From positions 1 through 13,994 of the forward strand of contig JASHQT010000141.1 of the NCBI GenBank assembly GCA_030039005.1: a DNA stretch of 13,994 bases, read 5' to 3'. Positions 6,839 to 13,952 of this stretch are shown piece after piece (the first letter of the stretch is position 1; each line of letters opens with the position of its first letter). Below the pieces are notes generated by a model that saw only the letters and a program-made list of their open reading frames with translations, did not search any database and had not been told where the DNA came from. The DNA comes from Bryobacteraceae bacterium (GTDB lineage: Bacteria; Acidobacteriota; Terriglobia; Bryobacterales; Bryobacteraceae). The translations under genes were made by a program, and so were the position numbers.

Positions 6839-6881
6839 CCGCCGTGATCTCGCCCGGCGCGGGGGCCGGGGATCACGGCGG
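6839..6881. terminator. Bidirectional hairpin between convergent genes
   Basis: A perfect 11-base inverted repeat, CCGCCGTGATC (6839-6849) and GATCACGGCGG (6871-6881), encloses a GC-rich loop that can pair further. It lies 38 bases after the stop of the c-di-GMP gene and 22 bases after the stop of the convergent subtilase gene. No T-run follows on either strand, so it is not a textbook intrinsic terminator. It may block transcription or protect 3' ends in both directions. Confidence 0.6.
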
Positions 6882-6903
6882 CAAAATGGTGAGGCTTTCA
6901 GGT

Positions 6904-8718
6904 TTACTGGTCTCCGTTAACGGCCAGCGTCGACGATTCGGCGGCCGCTGTTCCGCTGCCCCAGAGGATGCTGCTGCCCAGGATGGTGCTCAGGTCCTGT
7001 GGCGCGGAGGTGCCCCACAGAATGGAGGTTCCCCAGAGGATGCTATTGCCGGAGAGCACGTTGGTACCCCATACCAGGCTCGTCGAGAAGAGGGAATTCG
7101 TTCCCCAAAGAATGCTGCTGCCGCTCACCAGTGTCAACGCGCCGGTCGCGGAATTGTAAGAGATGTTGGGTGAAAGAGCAGATGCATTGGCAGGCGGGAC
7201 ATTGGCGTTATTGAGGGCCGCGGCGGCGTCGAGATAGCCCGCACCGACAGTGAAGACGTCGTAGTAAGTGGTGTAGACGATGCCAGTAACCGGATCGGTT
7301 GCCGTGGTGTACTCTGTGGCGGATGTGGGGCAGGTCGTTCCGCTGGGGCAAATCGCTGCCGGGAAGTTCTTGTCGGCCGTCAACATCAGGATCGCCTTCA
7401 CTTGATCGGGCGTGAGGTTCGGATTCTGCTGCAGCAGAAGCGCCGCGCTGCCACTCACCATCGGGGTCGCCATGCTGGTGCCGCTGAGCTCAAAGTAATA
7501 CGAAAAGAATCCGGAGATCGGGAACATCGAATAAAGCGACGGCGAGATGTCGTTCTCCGGATACAACTGATCGAGCGTGCTGCCGGCCACTCTCAGAGAC
7601 ATGATGCGGTTACCCGGCGCCACCAAGTCGGGCTTGACAACATGGTCCAGAAGCGTCGGTCCTTTGGAGCTATAGCTGGTCATCTTGTCATCGGAGCGCG
7701 TTAATGTGCCGACCGTATTCATTGCGCCCACTGTGATGGCGTAAGGGCTATTGCCGGGCGCCGTGATAGTTCCATAGCCAAGCGTGCCTTGCGAATTGTC
7801 GCGCCCGTCATTGCCGGCCGCAACCACCACCACGAGACCCGATTGCCAAGCCTGTTGCACCGCCTGGCACAACGGATCGACGGTGTAGGATTCCGTGATC
7901 GGGCGTCCCAGGGACAGATTGACGACCTGAATGTTGTACTGATTCTGCAGGGATATAGCCTGCTGGAGAGCGGCAATCACGGAGCTGTCTGTTCCCTCGC
8001 CACTGGCGTTCAGCACTTTCAAATTGATCAGATTCGCATTGGGTGCGATTCCGCGAATGGTGTAAGTAGATCCCCAGCCGCTCGACATCGCGCCATCACC
8101 GGCGACGAGACCCGCGACATGCGTGCCGTGGCCATACTCATCCGTGGTGAGTGAATCGCCGGGAACAAAGGTTTGGTTGTAAACGATGCGACTATTTCCC
8201 CCCCAGGCGCCATCCAGGTCGATTTTCGGACTGATCCCCGAATCGATCACCGCGACGCCGATACCGGCGCCGTTATAGGCCGCTTTCGCCGACGGCGAAC
8301 TCAGCCCCAGCACGCCCATCCATCCATAATCGATGGTGTTGATGGTGGTGGTTGAGGCTTTGATCTTATGATCGCGATGCACCGACTCCACCGCTGGGTC
8401 GTTCGCCAGAGTTTCCAGTGCGGACGCTGGAACCGTATAATGAGCGCCCTTGATTATCTCGAGGTCGCGATGAAACGTTCCGCCCAGTTGCACAACCCGC
8501 GCGTGATCGGTTTCGCTCGGTGTGTCGCGATACTGAACGATGACGTCAACCACCGCGCCAGAATCCAAGCCTTCCAGCTCCGCGGCAAGTTTGGTGCCCG
8601 CGCGCAATTGCGCCGATAGTACCAAAATCGCCAAGAACCAGAGCGCAACCTTTCGAGTCAGAAATCCCCAAACCGCACTTTGCAGCTCTGCATTGTCTCT
8701 ATTTGACGGGCTCGCCAT
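6904..8718 (-). CDS. Secreted subtilisin-like serine protease (S8) with inhibitor prodomain and SILWGT repeat tail
   Basis: A 604-residue subtilase. The frame is open back to 9309, but the ATG at 8718-8716 is chosen because AGGAGGA (8737-8731) precedes it, with a somewhat long 12-base gap, and a hydrophobic export segment follows (VALWFLAILVLSAQL). Next is an I9-type inhibitor prodomain (VVDVIVQYRDTPSE to VESVHRDHKI). The catalytic triad is intact: Asp159 in VIDSG, His197 in GHGTHVAG, Ser415 in SGTSMATP, with the oxyanion Asn in VVAAGNDG. The last 70 residues carry repeats around Trp538, 550, 562, 568 and 586, each in [IL][LV]WG. Such tails recur in acidobacterial subtilases as I recall them; their role is unknown. 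It is divergent from the sigma factor gene and converges on the c-di-GMP gene. Export and proteolysis are confident; the target is not known. Confidence 0.93.
   Translation of the reverse strand: MASPSNRDNAELQSAVWGFLTRKVALWFLAILVLSAQLRAGTKLAAELEGLDSGAVVDVIVQYRDTPSETDHARVVQLGGTFHRDLEIIKGAHYTVPASALETLANDPAVESVHRDHKIKASTTTINTIDYGWMGVLGLSSPSAKAAYNGAGIGVAVIDSGISPKIDLDGAWGGNSRIVYNQTFVPGDSLTTDEYGHGTHVAGLVAGDGAMSSGWGSTYTIRGIAPNANLINLKVLNASGEGTDSSVIAALQQAISLQNQYNIQVVNLSLGRPITESYTVDPLCQAVQQAWQSGLVVVVAAGNDGRDNSQGTLGYGTITAPGNSPYAITVGAMNTVGTLTRSDDKMTSYSSKGPTLLDHVVKPDLVAPGNRIMSLRVAGSTLDQLYPENDISPSLYSMFPISGFFSYYFELSGTSMATPMVSGSAALLLQQNPNLTPDQVKAILMLTADKNFPAAICPSGTTCPTSATEYTTATDPVTGIVYTTYYDVFTVGAGYLDAAAALNNANVPPANASALSPNISYNSATGALTLVSGSSILWGTNSLFSTSLVWGTNVLSGNSILWGTSILWGTSAPQDLSTILGSSILWGSGTAAAESSTLAVNGDQ
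6959..7125 (-). repeat. Degenerate hexapeptide (WGTSIL-type) repeat array in the subtilase C-terminus
   Basis: The DNA repeats as tggGG-type units encoding SSILWG, TSLVWG, NSILWG, TSILWG and SSILWG. Trp-to-Trp distances are 12, 12, 6 and 18 residues, all multiples of six, so the underlying unit is a hexapeptide (18 bases) with some units lacking Trp (FSTSLV, SGNSIL, QDLSTI, LGSSIL). Confidence 0.75.
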
Positions 8719-9025
8719 ACGAGTGCAATCTCCTCCTGTGTCCGCACTATATGCATCCCGCGCTCCAACCGGCGAAATCGCGCAAGCCTTTGATATATCG
8801 GGAGGCCGATGCCGGCAAGAGGTTCTCCAAGGACAATCTGTCCCATGGTTGAGACAGAGCCATTGCGACAAAAAGGAGCTTCCATAAGCCATTCGTCGTT
8901 CGAGTACCGCGGCTCTACCGTTTCGGTGCAGCTGATCGCTTTGCGAGGTGCAATATATTCTGAAAAGGCGCTGACTTGTCTCGCGGCCCTGGGAAGCAGT
9001 ATCCTTTGGGCGGAAATCGAAATTA
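8719..9025. other. Divergent intergenic region, subtilase / sigma factor
   Basis: This 307-base region must hold the promoters of both gene sets. For the subtilase, AGGAGGA (8731-8737) is the ribosome binding site, and ACTATA (8746-8751, TATAGT on the minus strand) resembles a -10 but has no matching -35. No convincing plus-strand promoter was found. The region also holds a possible small open frame and a segment at 8989-9010 resembling the subtilase repeat codons. No operator palindrome stands out. Confidence 0.6.
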
Positions 9026-9045
9026 ATGGCGTCACCGCCCATTGA
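8845..9045 (+). CDS. Possible small protein upstream of the sigma factor
   Basis: A 66-codon frame starting at ATG 8845, with AAGGA (8829-8833) 11 bases upstream; an in-frame ATG at 8809 is an alternative. It ends at 9045, overlapping the sigma factor start (9026) by 20 bases, an arrangement compatible with translational coupling. Its third codon positions are clearly less GC-biased than the neighbouring genes, which argues against long-term coding. Near its end it encodes LGSSILWAE, matching the subtilase repeat LGSSILWGS. I do not recognise a family. It may be a real leader protein, a decayed fragment or chance. Confidence 0.25.
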   Translation: MVETEPLRQKGASISHSSFEYRGSTVSVQLIALRGAIYSEKALTCLAALGSSILWAEIEINGVTAH

Positions 9046-9580
9046 GAGCCGGCCAATCAAGAGCCAGCAACAGGTTTCGGCTGCGCGCGAGGAGATCCTC
9101 GCCAAGCTGCGCGAAAGGATCGTCGGGTTCGCGGCATCTAGAATGCAGAGGGATGCGGCCGAGGATCTGGCGCAGGAAGTCCTGATCCTGCTGCACGAGA
9201 AGTACGGGGAACTTGACCGCTTGGAAGACCTGCTTCCGCTGGCGCTCAAAATCGTGCGATTCAAAATGCTGGCGTATGCGCGGAAGGCTCGCAGACACGG
9301 CGAGTTCACGCAAGTTTCCCCGGATGAGATCCAGGTGCCGGACAGGCATTCCGATGCGCTCAGTGCGCTCGAGCAGCGCGAGGCGCGAGAGCGATTGATC
9401 GCGGCGATCGGGCAGTTGGGCGAACGATGCCGCCAGCTGCTCGCGTTGAAACTGGAGGGGAAAAGCTTCGCCGAGATTCAGGCGATTTTGGGCGCGGGAT
9501 CGCTCAACACGGTTTACACCTGGGATTTTCGCTGCCGGCAGCAGCTTGCCGAGGCGCTGCGGGAACGGGACGAGAAATGA
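9026..9580 (+). CDS. ECF-like sigma-70 family RNA polymerase sigma factor
   Basis: A 184-residue protein of the size of extracytoplasmic-function sigma factors. A region 2-like segment (DAAEDLAQEVLILLHEKY, then KIVRFKMLAYARKARR) would bind core polymerase and the -10 element. Region 4 (IGQLGERCRQLLALKLEG, then SFAEIQAILGAGSLNTVY) contains a helix-turn-helix for -35 recognition. Start codon ATG 9026 has only a weak upstream GGCGGA; no better start is in frame. The stop overlaps the next gene's ATG (ATGA, 9577-9580), which couples it to a single-pass membrane protein, the usual arrangement for a sigma/anti-sigma pair. It is divergent from the subtilase, which may be a regulon member or a processing partner. 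The target promoter sequence is unknown. Confidence 0.85.
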   Translation: MASPPIESRPIKSQQQVSAAREEILAKLRERIVGFAASRMQRDAAEDLAQEVLILLHEKYGELDRLEDLLPLALKIVRFKMLAYARKARRHGEFTQVSPDEIQVPDRHSDALSALEQREARERLIAAIGQLGERCRQLLALKLEGKSFAEIQAILGAGSLNTVYTWDFRCRQQLAEALRERDEK

Positions 9581-10587
9581 CGCAGGACGAGATCCGCAGA
9601 CTGCTGGGAGGTTACGCGACGGATGGGCTCACACCCGACGAGCGGCGGATGCTGTTTCAAGCGGCGCTGGAGGATCAGGAGCTGTTCAACACTCTGGCGA
9701 ACGAAGACGCGTTGAAGGAATTGCTGGACGATCCGGTGACGCGCGCGCGGGTTCGGACGGCGATGCAGCCGCGGCGGCGGCAGTTTCACCCGCGGCGCTG
9801 GCTGCTCGGCGTGGCGATCCCGGCGGTGCTGGCGGTGGTGCTGATCGTGATGATGAACCGGGCGGGTGCGCCGCGGTTGGTGGCAACGAATGAGGTAAGC
9901 AACGAACCGCAGAAGCCTGCACCGGCGCCGACGGCGCCTGTATCTCCTGCTCCGATTGCGAGCGCTCCGGTCGCGGCTCTCAAGGCGCGCAAGCCAAAGC
10001 GTGCGGTACGTGTCGAGCGGCCAAATCCGGAGCCGCCGCAGGCTGAGCCGTCGCCGGCGAATGCGGCATCCGCCGGGGTGGGCGGCGCTCCGCAGGCGCG
10101 GCCCAGGGCGCTGGTGTCCGCGCTGGCCGCGTTGCGCGCTCCGGGTCCGCCGGCGATTCCCGCAAGCGTCCGGCAGCAGTTCGCGGAAGGACCTCGAAGC
10201 GGCGTTCCCCTATACCAAGGCCCGTTGGTGCAGTACGCGGTTCTGCGCAGCGGCCCCGAGGGCCGCGCGATTCGTGTGCAGGTGACGACCGGCATCGCGG
10301 GGTACCTGGCGCTGTATGAAGTGGACACCGCGGGGAACTCCACACGCGTGTATCCAGCCGGCGAAGTTGCGGCGCGCATCGCACCGAACGTGCCGATTCA
10401 GATTCCGGCGGAGCCGATCGAGATTCGCGAAGCCGGAGCGAAGCTGCGGCTGGTGGTGCTTCAGGCTCCGGTGGTTCAAGCGCAGAGGCCTGCCGTCCAG
10501 GAATTTTTGCCCAGAACGCAGGGCGCGCTCGGCGGGGCCGCGGTCCAGGCGACGCCGCTGGTGGTGGAAATTCCGCTCGCGCCCTAG
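9577..10587 (+). CDS. Single-pass membrane protein with DUF4384-like periplasmic domain, candidate anti-sigma regulator
   Basis: A 336-residue protein; the open frame continues upstream inside the sigma gene, but the ATGA overlap at 9577 fixes the start. Residues 1-60 form an acidic helical domain (LLGGYATDGLTPDERR, then FQAALEDQELFNTLANEDA) with no zinc-binding His/Cys motif, so it is not a ZAS-type anti-sigma domain. A basic patch (QPRRRQFHPRR) precedes one TM helix at about 75-93 (WLLGVAIPAVLAVVLIVMM), predicting a cytosolic N-terminus. A long Pro/Ala-rich linker follows, then a domain at about 205-325 resembling DUF4384 (GYLALYEVDTAGNSTRVYP, then PIQIPAEPIEI). The layout fits a transmembrane sensor holding or releasing the sigma factor, but inhibition itself is inferred only from gene order. 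Its stop shares bases with that of the convergent transglutaminase gene. Confidence 0.75.
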   Translation: MTQDEIRRLLGGYATDGLTPDERRMLFQAALEDQELFNTLANEDALKELLDDPVTRARVRTAMQPRRRQFHPRRWLLGVAIPAVLAVVLIVMMNRAGAPRLVATNEVSNEPQKPAPAPTAPVSPAPIASAPVAALKARKPKRAVRVERPNPEPPQAEPSPANAASAGVGGAPQARPRALVSALAALRAPGPPAIPASVRQQFAEGPRSGVPLYQGPLVQYAVLRSGPEGRAIRVQVTTGIAGYLALYEVDTAGNSTRVYPAGEVAARIAPNVPIQIPAEPIEIREAGAKLRLVVLQAPVVQAQRPAVQEFLPRTQGALGGAAVQATPLVVEIPLAP

Positions 10588-12695
10588 GGCGCCGTTTCCA
10601 AGCGCTGGAGCAGGACGAAGATGCGTCCAGCGGCATCTTGATTTCCGCCGAAGCGCAGCTCATTGTAGGCGCTGGTGAAATCTTCTACCAGCAGCGCAAG
10701 CTCGGGCTCCTGCAACACGCGCGCGAATTCGCAGGGTGTCAACCAAGCCGGTTTTTCGATGCCGCGGCGGCGCAGCGCCTTGAGCATGCGTTCGTAGAGA
10801 ATGGTCGCGTCCGAGGGATGCGCTTCGCCGCGCTGGACCTTGAGCATCCGGCGGCGCATGCTCCACCAGCGCCAGCCATCGCGCTGGAGAAATTTGCCCA
10901 ATCCCGCAAGCGCGAGCACGCCGAGCAGCACGAGCGACAAATCACGCCAGCCGCTCCACTTCAGCCTGCCCCACCAGTGCGGCTCCATACTCCAATTCCA
11001 TCCGAAGCGGCGCCCGGACTCGCCCACGCGCGCGGCCAGTTGAAGCTGGCGCTGCAGGTCGTAGTTCAAAACCCAGTCCTGCCAGAAAACGTCGACGGCA
11101 TCGAGATAGAAGCTCAGGCGCGTCCACGGCGCGAGGTGCGCGGCGTTAGGATCAGGCGGAGTCGGATCGAGCGTGGTCCAGCCGCGAGCGGGGAGCCAGG
11201 CTTCCACCCAACTGTGAGCGTCGGAACTGCGGATCAGTTGCGATTCGCTGATGGGATTGTAAACGCCGCTCTGGAAGCCGGTGACGACGCGCGAGGGAAT
11301 GCCGATGACGCGCAACATTACGGCCAGGGCGGAAGCGAAATACTCGCAGTGGCCCTTTTTGCGATGGAACAGGAAAAACGCGAGCGGATCTTCGGGTTCG
11401 GTTTGCGGAAGCTCGAGCGTGTAGCCGTAGTGCGTGCGGAGATATTTCTCGAGCGTGCGGGCCTTTTCGCCGGCCAAGGTTTCGCCGGCCACCACGTCTT
11501 TGGCCAACGCGGGAATGCGCGGGTCCAGGCGCGGCAATTGGAGATAGGCGGCGCGTTCGGCGGCCGGCAGGGGATCCACCAGTTCGGGTTCGCGAGCCGA
11601 CTCCGGCGATTGCAGAAGGCTGTAAACCTGATAGGACACCGTGCGGGAATCGTTGAACGGAACGCTGTAGTTTCCGTAGGGACGGCGGATCACGGGCGAA
11701 TCGATGCGCAGATATTGTGGTGTTCCGGCAAAGAACAAGGCGTCCTGCGCCAGATCGTTCAGGTAGACAGCGTAGGAAATGTAGCGGCCGTCACGATGCA
11801 GCGACTGATCATCCAGGCGCAGGAGCTTGGCGCCGTCGGGCTGCAAAATGTGGCCGGGAACGGGACGGTTGAACCAGGAGCGGCCATCGAACGAGGCGAG
11901 CGCGGCGCCGCGCCATTTCAAAGAGAGCGCGCGGTCTTCCGGGTGATCCATTTTCACGTGCATCACCGTGATGCTTTCCTGCTTCACTTCGCCGATCTCT
12001 CCGAGCGTCACGTGATCGGAAAATCCGACCAGATGATAGCGGTGCGAGACTAGGTGCTGGAAGGCGACGCGCGCGGTGCGCGGCAGGAAGAAGAACAGGC
12101 CGGCCGTGATGGCGAGGATAGCGAGAGAAACGGCCAGCACGACGCCGGTCAACCGGCCAGTGACCGCCGCGACGGAGATTCGGGCCGGGGTGAGGCCGCG
12201 TTTGCGAGCCTGGCGGATTTCGCTGCTGGTGAAGGTGGCCACGCCCAGGACCAGGAAGAGCAGCAGAAAGACGAAAAAGTTGGAACTCAGCGAGACGATG
12301 CAAGCGGCGAGCAGTTCCAGAAGCGCGATCACCTTGAGGAATAAATAATCGCGATCGCTATGCCCGGTGAGAATTTTCACCACGGCCACGAAGAAGACCA
12401 GGTGAATCGCGGCCGGGATGAAAAATCGGGAAATAAAGAAATAATCGATGGGGTAAAAGGCGATGTAGGCGAGCGTCGCAAGCGTAACGGCGATGGGCGG
12501 TGGATCGAACTGGATGAGTCCGGTGACCATCAGAGCGCGGATGAGCAGGGCGGAAGCGGTGACGGCCATGGTGGGGACATCAAGATAGCCGGACCCGGCC
12601 ACGGCGAGAAAGCCGCTGGCGAGCAGGCCGAGCAGGGACAGCTCGAAGAAACGGTCCACGGGCGACGGTGGTAACGTTGCTGCCGCGGACGCCAT
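10584..12695 (-). CDS. TgpA-type membrane transglutaminase-like protease (DUF3488 / transglutaminase / DUF4129)
   Basis: A 703-residue integral membrane protein. Residues about 15-205 hold a cluster of TM helices (for example FFELSLLGLLASGFLAVAG and LTGVVLAVSLAILAI) typical of DUF3488. The central soluble domain carries the papain-like triad: Cys450 in KGHCEYFASALAVML, His494 in SSDAHSWVEAWLP and Asp510 in TTLDPTPPD, with the expected spacing of transglutaminase-core proteins. One more TM helix (about 570-585, LSLVLLGVLALAGLGKF) is followed by a DUF4129-like C-terminus. In Pseudomonas aeruginosa TgpA is an essential inner-membrane protein with a periplasmic catalytic domain; its substrate here is unknown. 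In many bacteria such genes sit near MoxR ATPase and DUF58 genes; none is visible here, so it is isolated. The start ATG 12695 lacks a good Shine-Dalgarno sequence. It is divergent from the SMR-like pair. Confidence 0.92.
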   Translation of the reverse strand: MASAAATLPPSPVDRFFELSLLGLLASGFLAVAGSGYLDVPTMAVTASALLIRALMVTGLIQFDPPPIAVTLATLAYIAFYPIDYFFISRFFIPAAIHLVFFVAVVKILTGHSDRDYLFLKVIALLELLAACIVSLSSNFFVFLLLFLVLGVATFTSSEIRQARKRGLTPARISVAAVTGRLTGVVLAVSLAILAITAGLFFFLPRTARVAFQHLVSHRYHLVGFSDHVTLGEIGEVKQESITVMHVKMDHPEDRALSLKWRGAALASFDGRSWFNRPVPGHILQPDGAKLLRLDDQSLHRDGRYISYAVYLNDLAQDALFFAGTPQYLRIDSPVIRRPYGNYSVPFNDSRTVSYQVYSLLQSPESAREPELVDPLPAAERAAYLQLPRLDPRIPALAKDVVAGETLAGEKARTLEKYLRTHYGYTLELPQTEPEDPLAFFLFHRKKGHCEYFASALAVMLRVIGIPSRVVTGFQSGVYNPISESQLIRSSDAHSWVEAWLPARGWTTLDPTPPDPNAAHLAPWTRLSFYLDAVDVFWQDWVLNYDLQRQLQLAARVGESGRRFGWNWSMEPHWWGRLKWSGWRDLSLVLLGVLALAGLGKFLQRDGWRWWSMRRRMLKVQRGEAHPSDATILYERMLKALRRRGIEKPAWLTPCEFARVLQEPELALLVEDFTSAYNELRFGGNQDAAGRIFVLLQRLETAP

Positions 12696-12742
12696 AATCT
12701 CATTCTACGTCCAGGCCGATTGTTATTATGAGATCTGAATCT

Positions 12743-12763
12743 ATGAAGTTGGAGGCATTTTGA
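12743..12763 (+). other. Six-codon mini-frame (MKLEAF) overlapping the next start
   Basis: ATG at 12743 reads six codons to TGA 12761-12763, overlapping the proposed TTG start at 12760-12762. The GGAGG serving the TTG start lies inside it. It could couple or attenuate translation of the transporter pair, or be chance. Confidence 0.2.
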
Positions 12764-13179
12764 CCCCTACCACAACGCGCGAACCCGAAGTCCACGCGGT
12801 AGATCCGTCCAAGCGGCGGATGGCGATTATCATCGTGCTGGCCTGCACGCTGCTGGTGGCGATCGGGCAGTATCTGATCAAACTGGGCGCCAACCGGCTG
12901 GCGCACGCCGGGCTCTTGGCGACCGCGATCGGGATTTTCACGATTCCGCAGTTGTTCGCCGGCTACTGCCTGTACGGCGTGTTTACGGTGCTGTTCGTTT
13001 ACGCGCTGCGGCATGGCGAGCTGTCGATTCTGTATCCGCTGATCGCGCTGGGCTACGTGTGGGTGACCATTACGGCGGTGATCGCGTTTCACGAGAGCAT
13101 GAATCCGCTGAAGATCGTGGGGCTGATCGTTATCATTTGCGGAGTGGCGGTGCTGGGCTATGGAGGGGGCGCGAAATGA
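12760..13179 (+). CDS. Four-TM SMR/EamA-like transporter subunit 1
   Basis: A 139-residue, four-helix membrane protein of the drug/metabolite transporter superfamily. The TTG at 12760 is chosen because GGAGG (12751-12755) lies four bases upstream; the next in-frame ATG (12820) has no ribosome binding site. Helices are near AIIIVLACTLLVAIGQYL, IPQLFAGYCLYGVFTVLFVY, SILYPLIALGYVWVTITAVI and IVGLIVIICGVAVLG. TM1 has GQYLIKLGA, closer to the ArnE/ArnF flippase subunits (GQ..xK.A) than to multidrug SMR proteins, which need a TM1 glutamate absent here. A lipid-linked sugar or similar flippase role is therefore possible. The basic N-terminus (SKRRM) predicts an N-in orientation. It overlaps subunit 2 by ATGA at 13176, indicating a heterodimeric pair. 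Substrate is unknown. Confidence 0.82.
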   Translation: MTPTTTREPEVHAVDPSKRRMAIIIVLACTLLVAIGQYLIKLGANRLAHAGLLATAIGIFTIPQLFAGYCLYGVFTVLFVYALRHGELSILYPLIALGYVWVTITAVIAFHESMNPLKIVGLIVIICGVAVLGYGGGAK

Positions 13180-13535
13180 CGACTCCGGTTTCATCGATGG
13201 TGCTGATATTGGTGGGCTCACTGATCGGATCGGTGGGGGCGATCTTTTTGAAGCAGGGCGCGCACGAGCTGAGCCGCGATTGGCGCAGCTTTGCGTTCAA
13301 CTGGCGGTTGGCGTTGGGAATCGGGACGTACATGGTCTCGTCGGTGCTGTTCGTCAAGGGAATGTCAGTCGGTGAGCTTTCGGTGCTGTTTCCGCTGGTT
13401 TCGGTGGGTTACGTGTGCACGCTGGTGTGGTCGAAGCTGTTTTTCAACGAAGTGATCACGCGGGTGAAGCTGGCGGGGGTGGGGCTGATCTTGGTGGGCA
13501 TCGCGTGTTTGGGGTTAGGCGGGGGCGGGCACTAA
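13176..13535 (+). CDS. Four-TM SMR/EamA-like transporter subunit 2
   Basis: A 119-residue paralogue of the preceding gene, with GGAGG nine bases before its ATG and the ATGA overlap supporting coupled, roughly equimolar synthesis. Four helices are visible; shared signatures are FLKQGA in TM1 and GELSVLFPLVSVGYV in TM3, matching GELSILYPLIALGYV in subunit 1. No TM1 glutamate is present. Positive charges are concentrated in the TM1-TM2 loop (K, R, R, R) and the TM3-TM4 loop (K, R, K), with none at the N-terminus, the opposite of subunit 1. This predicts N-out topology and an antiparallel heterodimer, as known for paired SMR systems such as EbrAB. The gene ends 12 bases before the convergent DUF3592-like gene. 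Confidence 0.82.
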   Translation: MTTPVSSMVLILVGSLIGSVGAIFLKQGAHELSRDWRSFAFNWRLALGIGTYMVSSVLFVKGMSVGELSVLFPLVSVGYVCTLVWSKLFFNEVITRVKLAGVGLILVGIACLGLGGGGH

Positions 13536-13547
13536 ATTATCGGCTCA

Positions 13548-13910
13548 TTACTCGCGGTAGCGGGTTGCCCAAACCGGCGGTGGAACCTGATCGGCCGCTG
13601 ACACGAAGGACTTGGCGGGATCACTCGACCTATAACGCACGGTTATTTTCCACTTCGGGATAAACTGCTTCGCATAATCTTTGGCCGAATCACGGAAGAA
13701 GAAGGCTCTCTTGTGAATGCCGAAATGCCGCTCGTCGTTGACGGAGTAGGTATACGCAATTTCGGCGGTCGGATAAAAGGAACTTGAAGGACCTGAAGTT
13801 TGAATTTCTCCCTCGACCCTCGGCCATATGCTCGTTTTGTAATCTCGAACCATCCGGAACAATGTCCGGAGCAGGAAAACGATGATCTCGTCTAAATACC
13901 ATCCGAGCAT
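13548..13910 (-). CDS. Small membrane-associated DUF3592-like protein
   Basis: A 120-residue protein. A hydrophobic N-terminal helix (about residues 4-21, WYLDEIIVFLLRTLFRMV) is followed by WPRVEGEIQTSG, then a beta-rich run with AEIAYTYSVNDERHFG, FFFRDSAKDYAKQF and KITVRYRSSDPAKSFV. The order of a Trp-Pro-x-Val-x-Gly motif, a Tyr-rich strand and a terminal VRY-x-x-x-DP-x-x-S motif is that of DUF3592 proteins, which are small, membrane-anchored and of unknown function. The start ATG 13910 has no clear Shine-Dalgarno sequence. It faces the SMR-like operon end to end. Family assignment rests on motif recall, so it is moderate; no activity can be proposed. Confidence 0.65.
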   Translation of the reverse strand: MLGWYLDEIIVFLLRTLFRMVRDYKTSIWPRVEGEIQTSGPSSSFYPTAEIAYTYSVNDERHFGIHKRAFFFRDSAKDYAKQFIPKWKITVRYRSSDPAKSFVSAADQVPPPVWATRYRE

Positions 13911-13952
13911 AGCTTGGCGCTGATTCCGCTTGCTAGCGCGCGGCTCCCTATA

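Noticed and set aside
6959..7125. CRISPR-like repeats
   Set aside because: The periodic DNA is coding repeat within the subtilase; units are degenerate and there are no unique spacers of constant length.
8540..8887. Plus-strand open frame of 115 codons
   Set aside because: It mostly overlaps the 5' end of the subtilase on the other strand and shows no family features.
8719..9309. N-terminal extension of the subtilase frame to 801 residues
   Set aside because: The extension lies antisense to the sigma factor, precedes the export signal and lacks domain features; AGGAGGA supports the ATG at 8718.
10638..12053. Long plus-strand open frame of 471 codons
   Set aside because: Antisense shadow of the transglutaminase gene, whose catalytic triad and TM helices are unmistakable.
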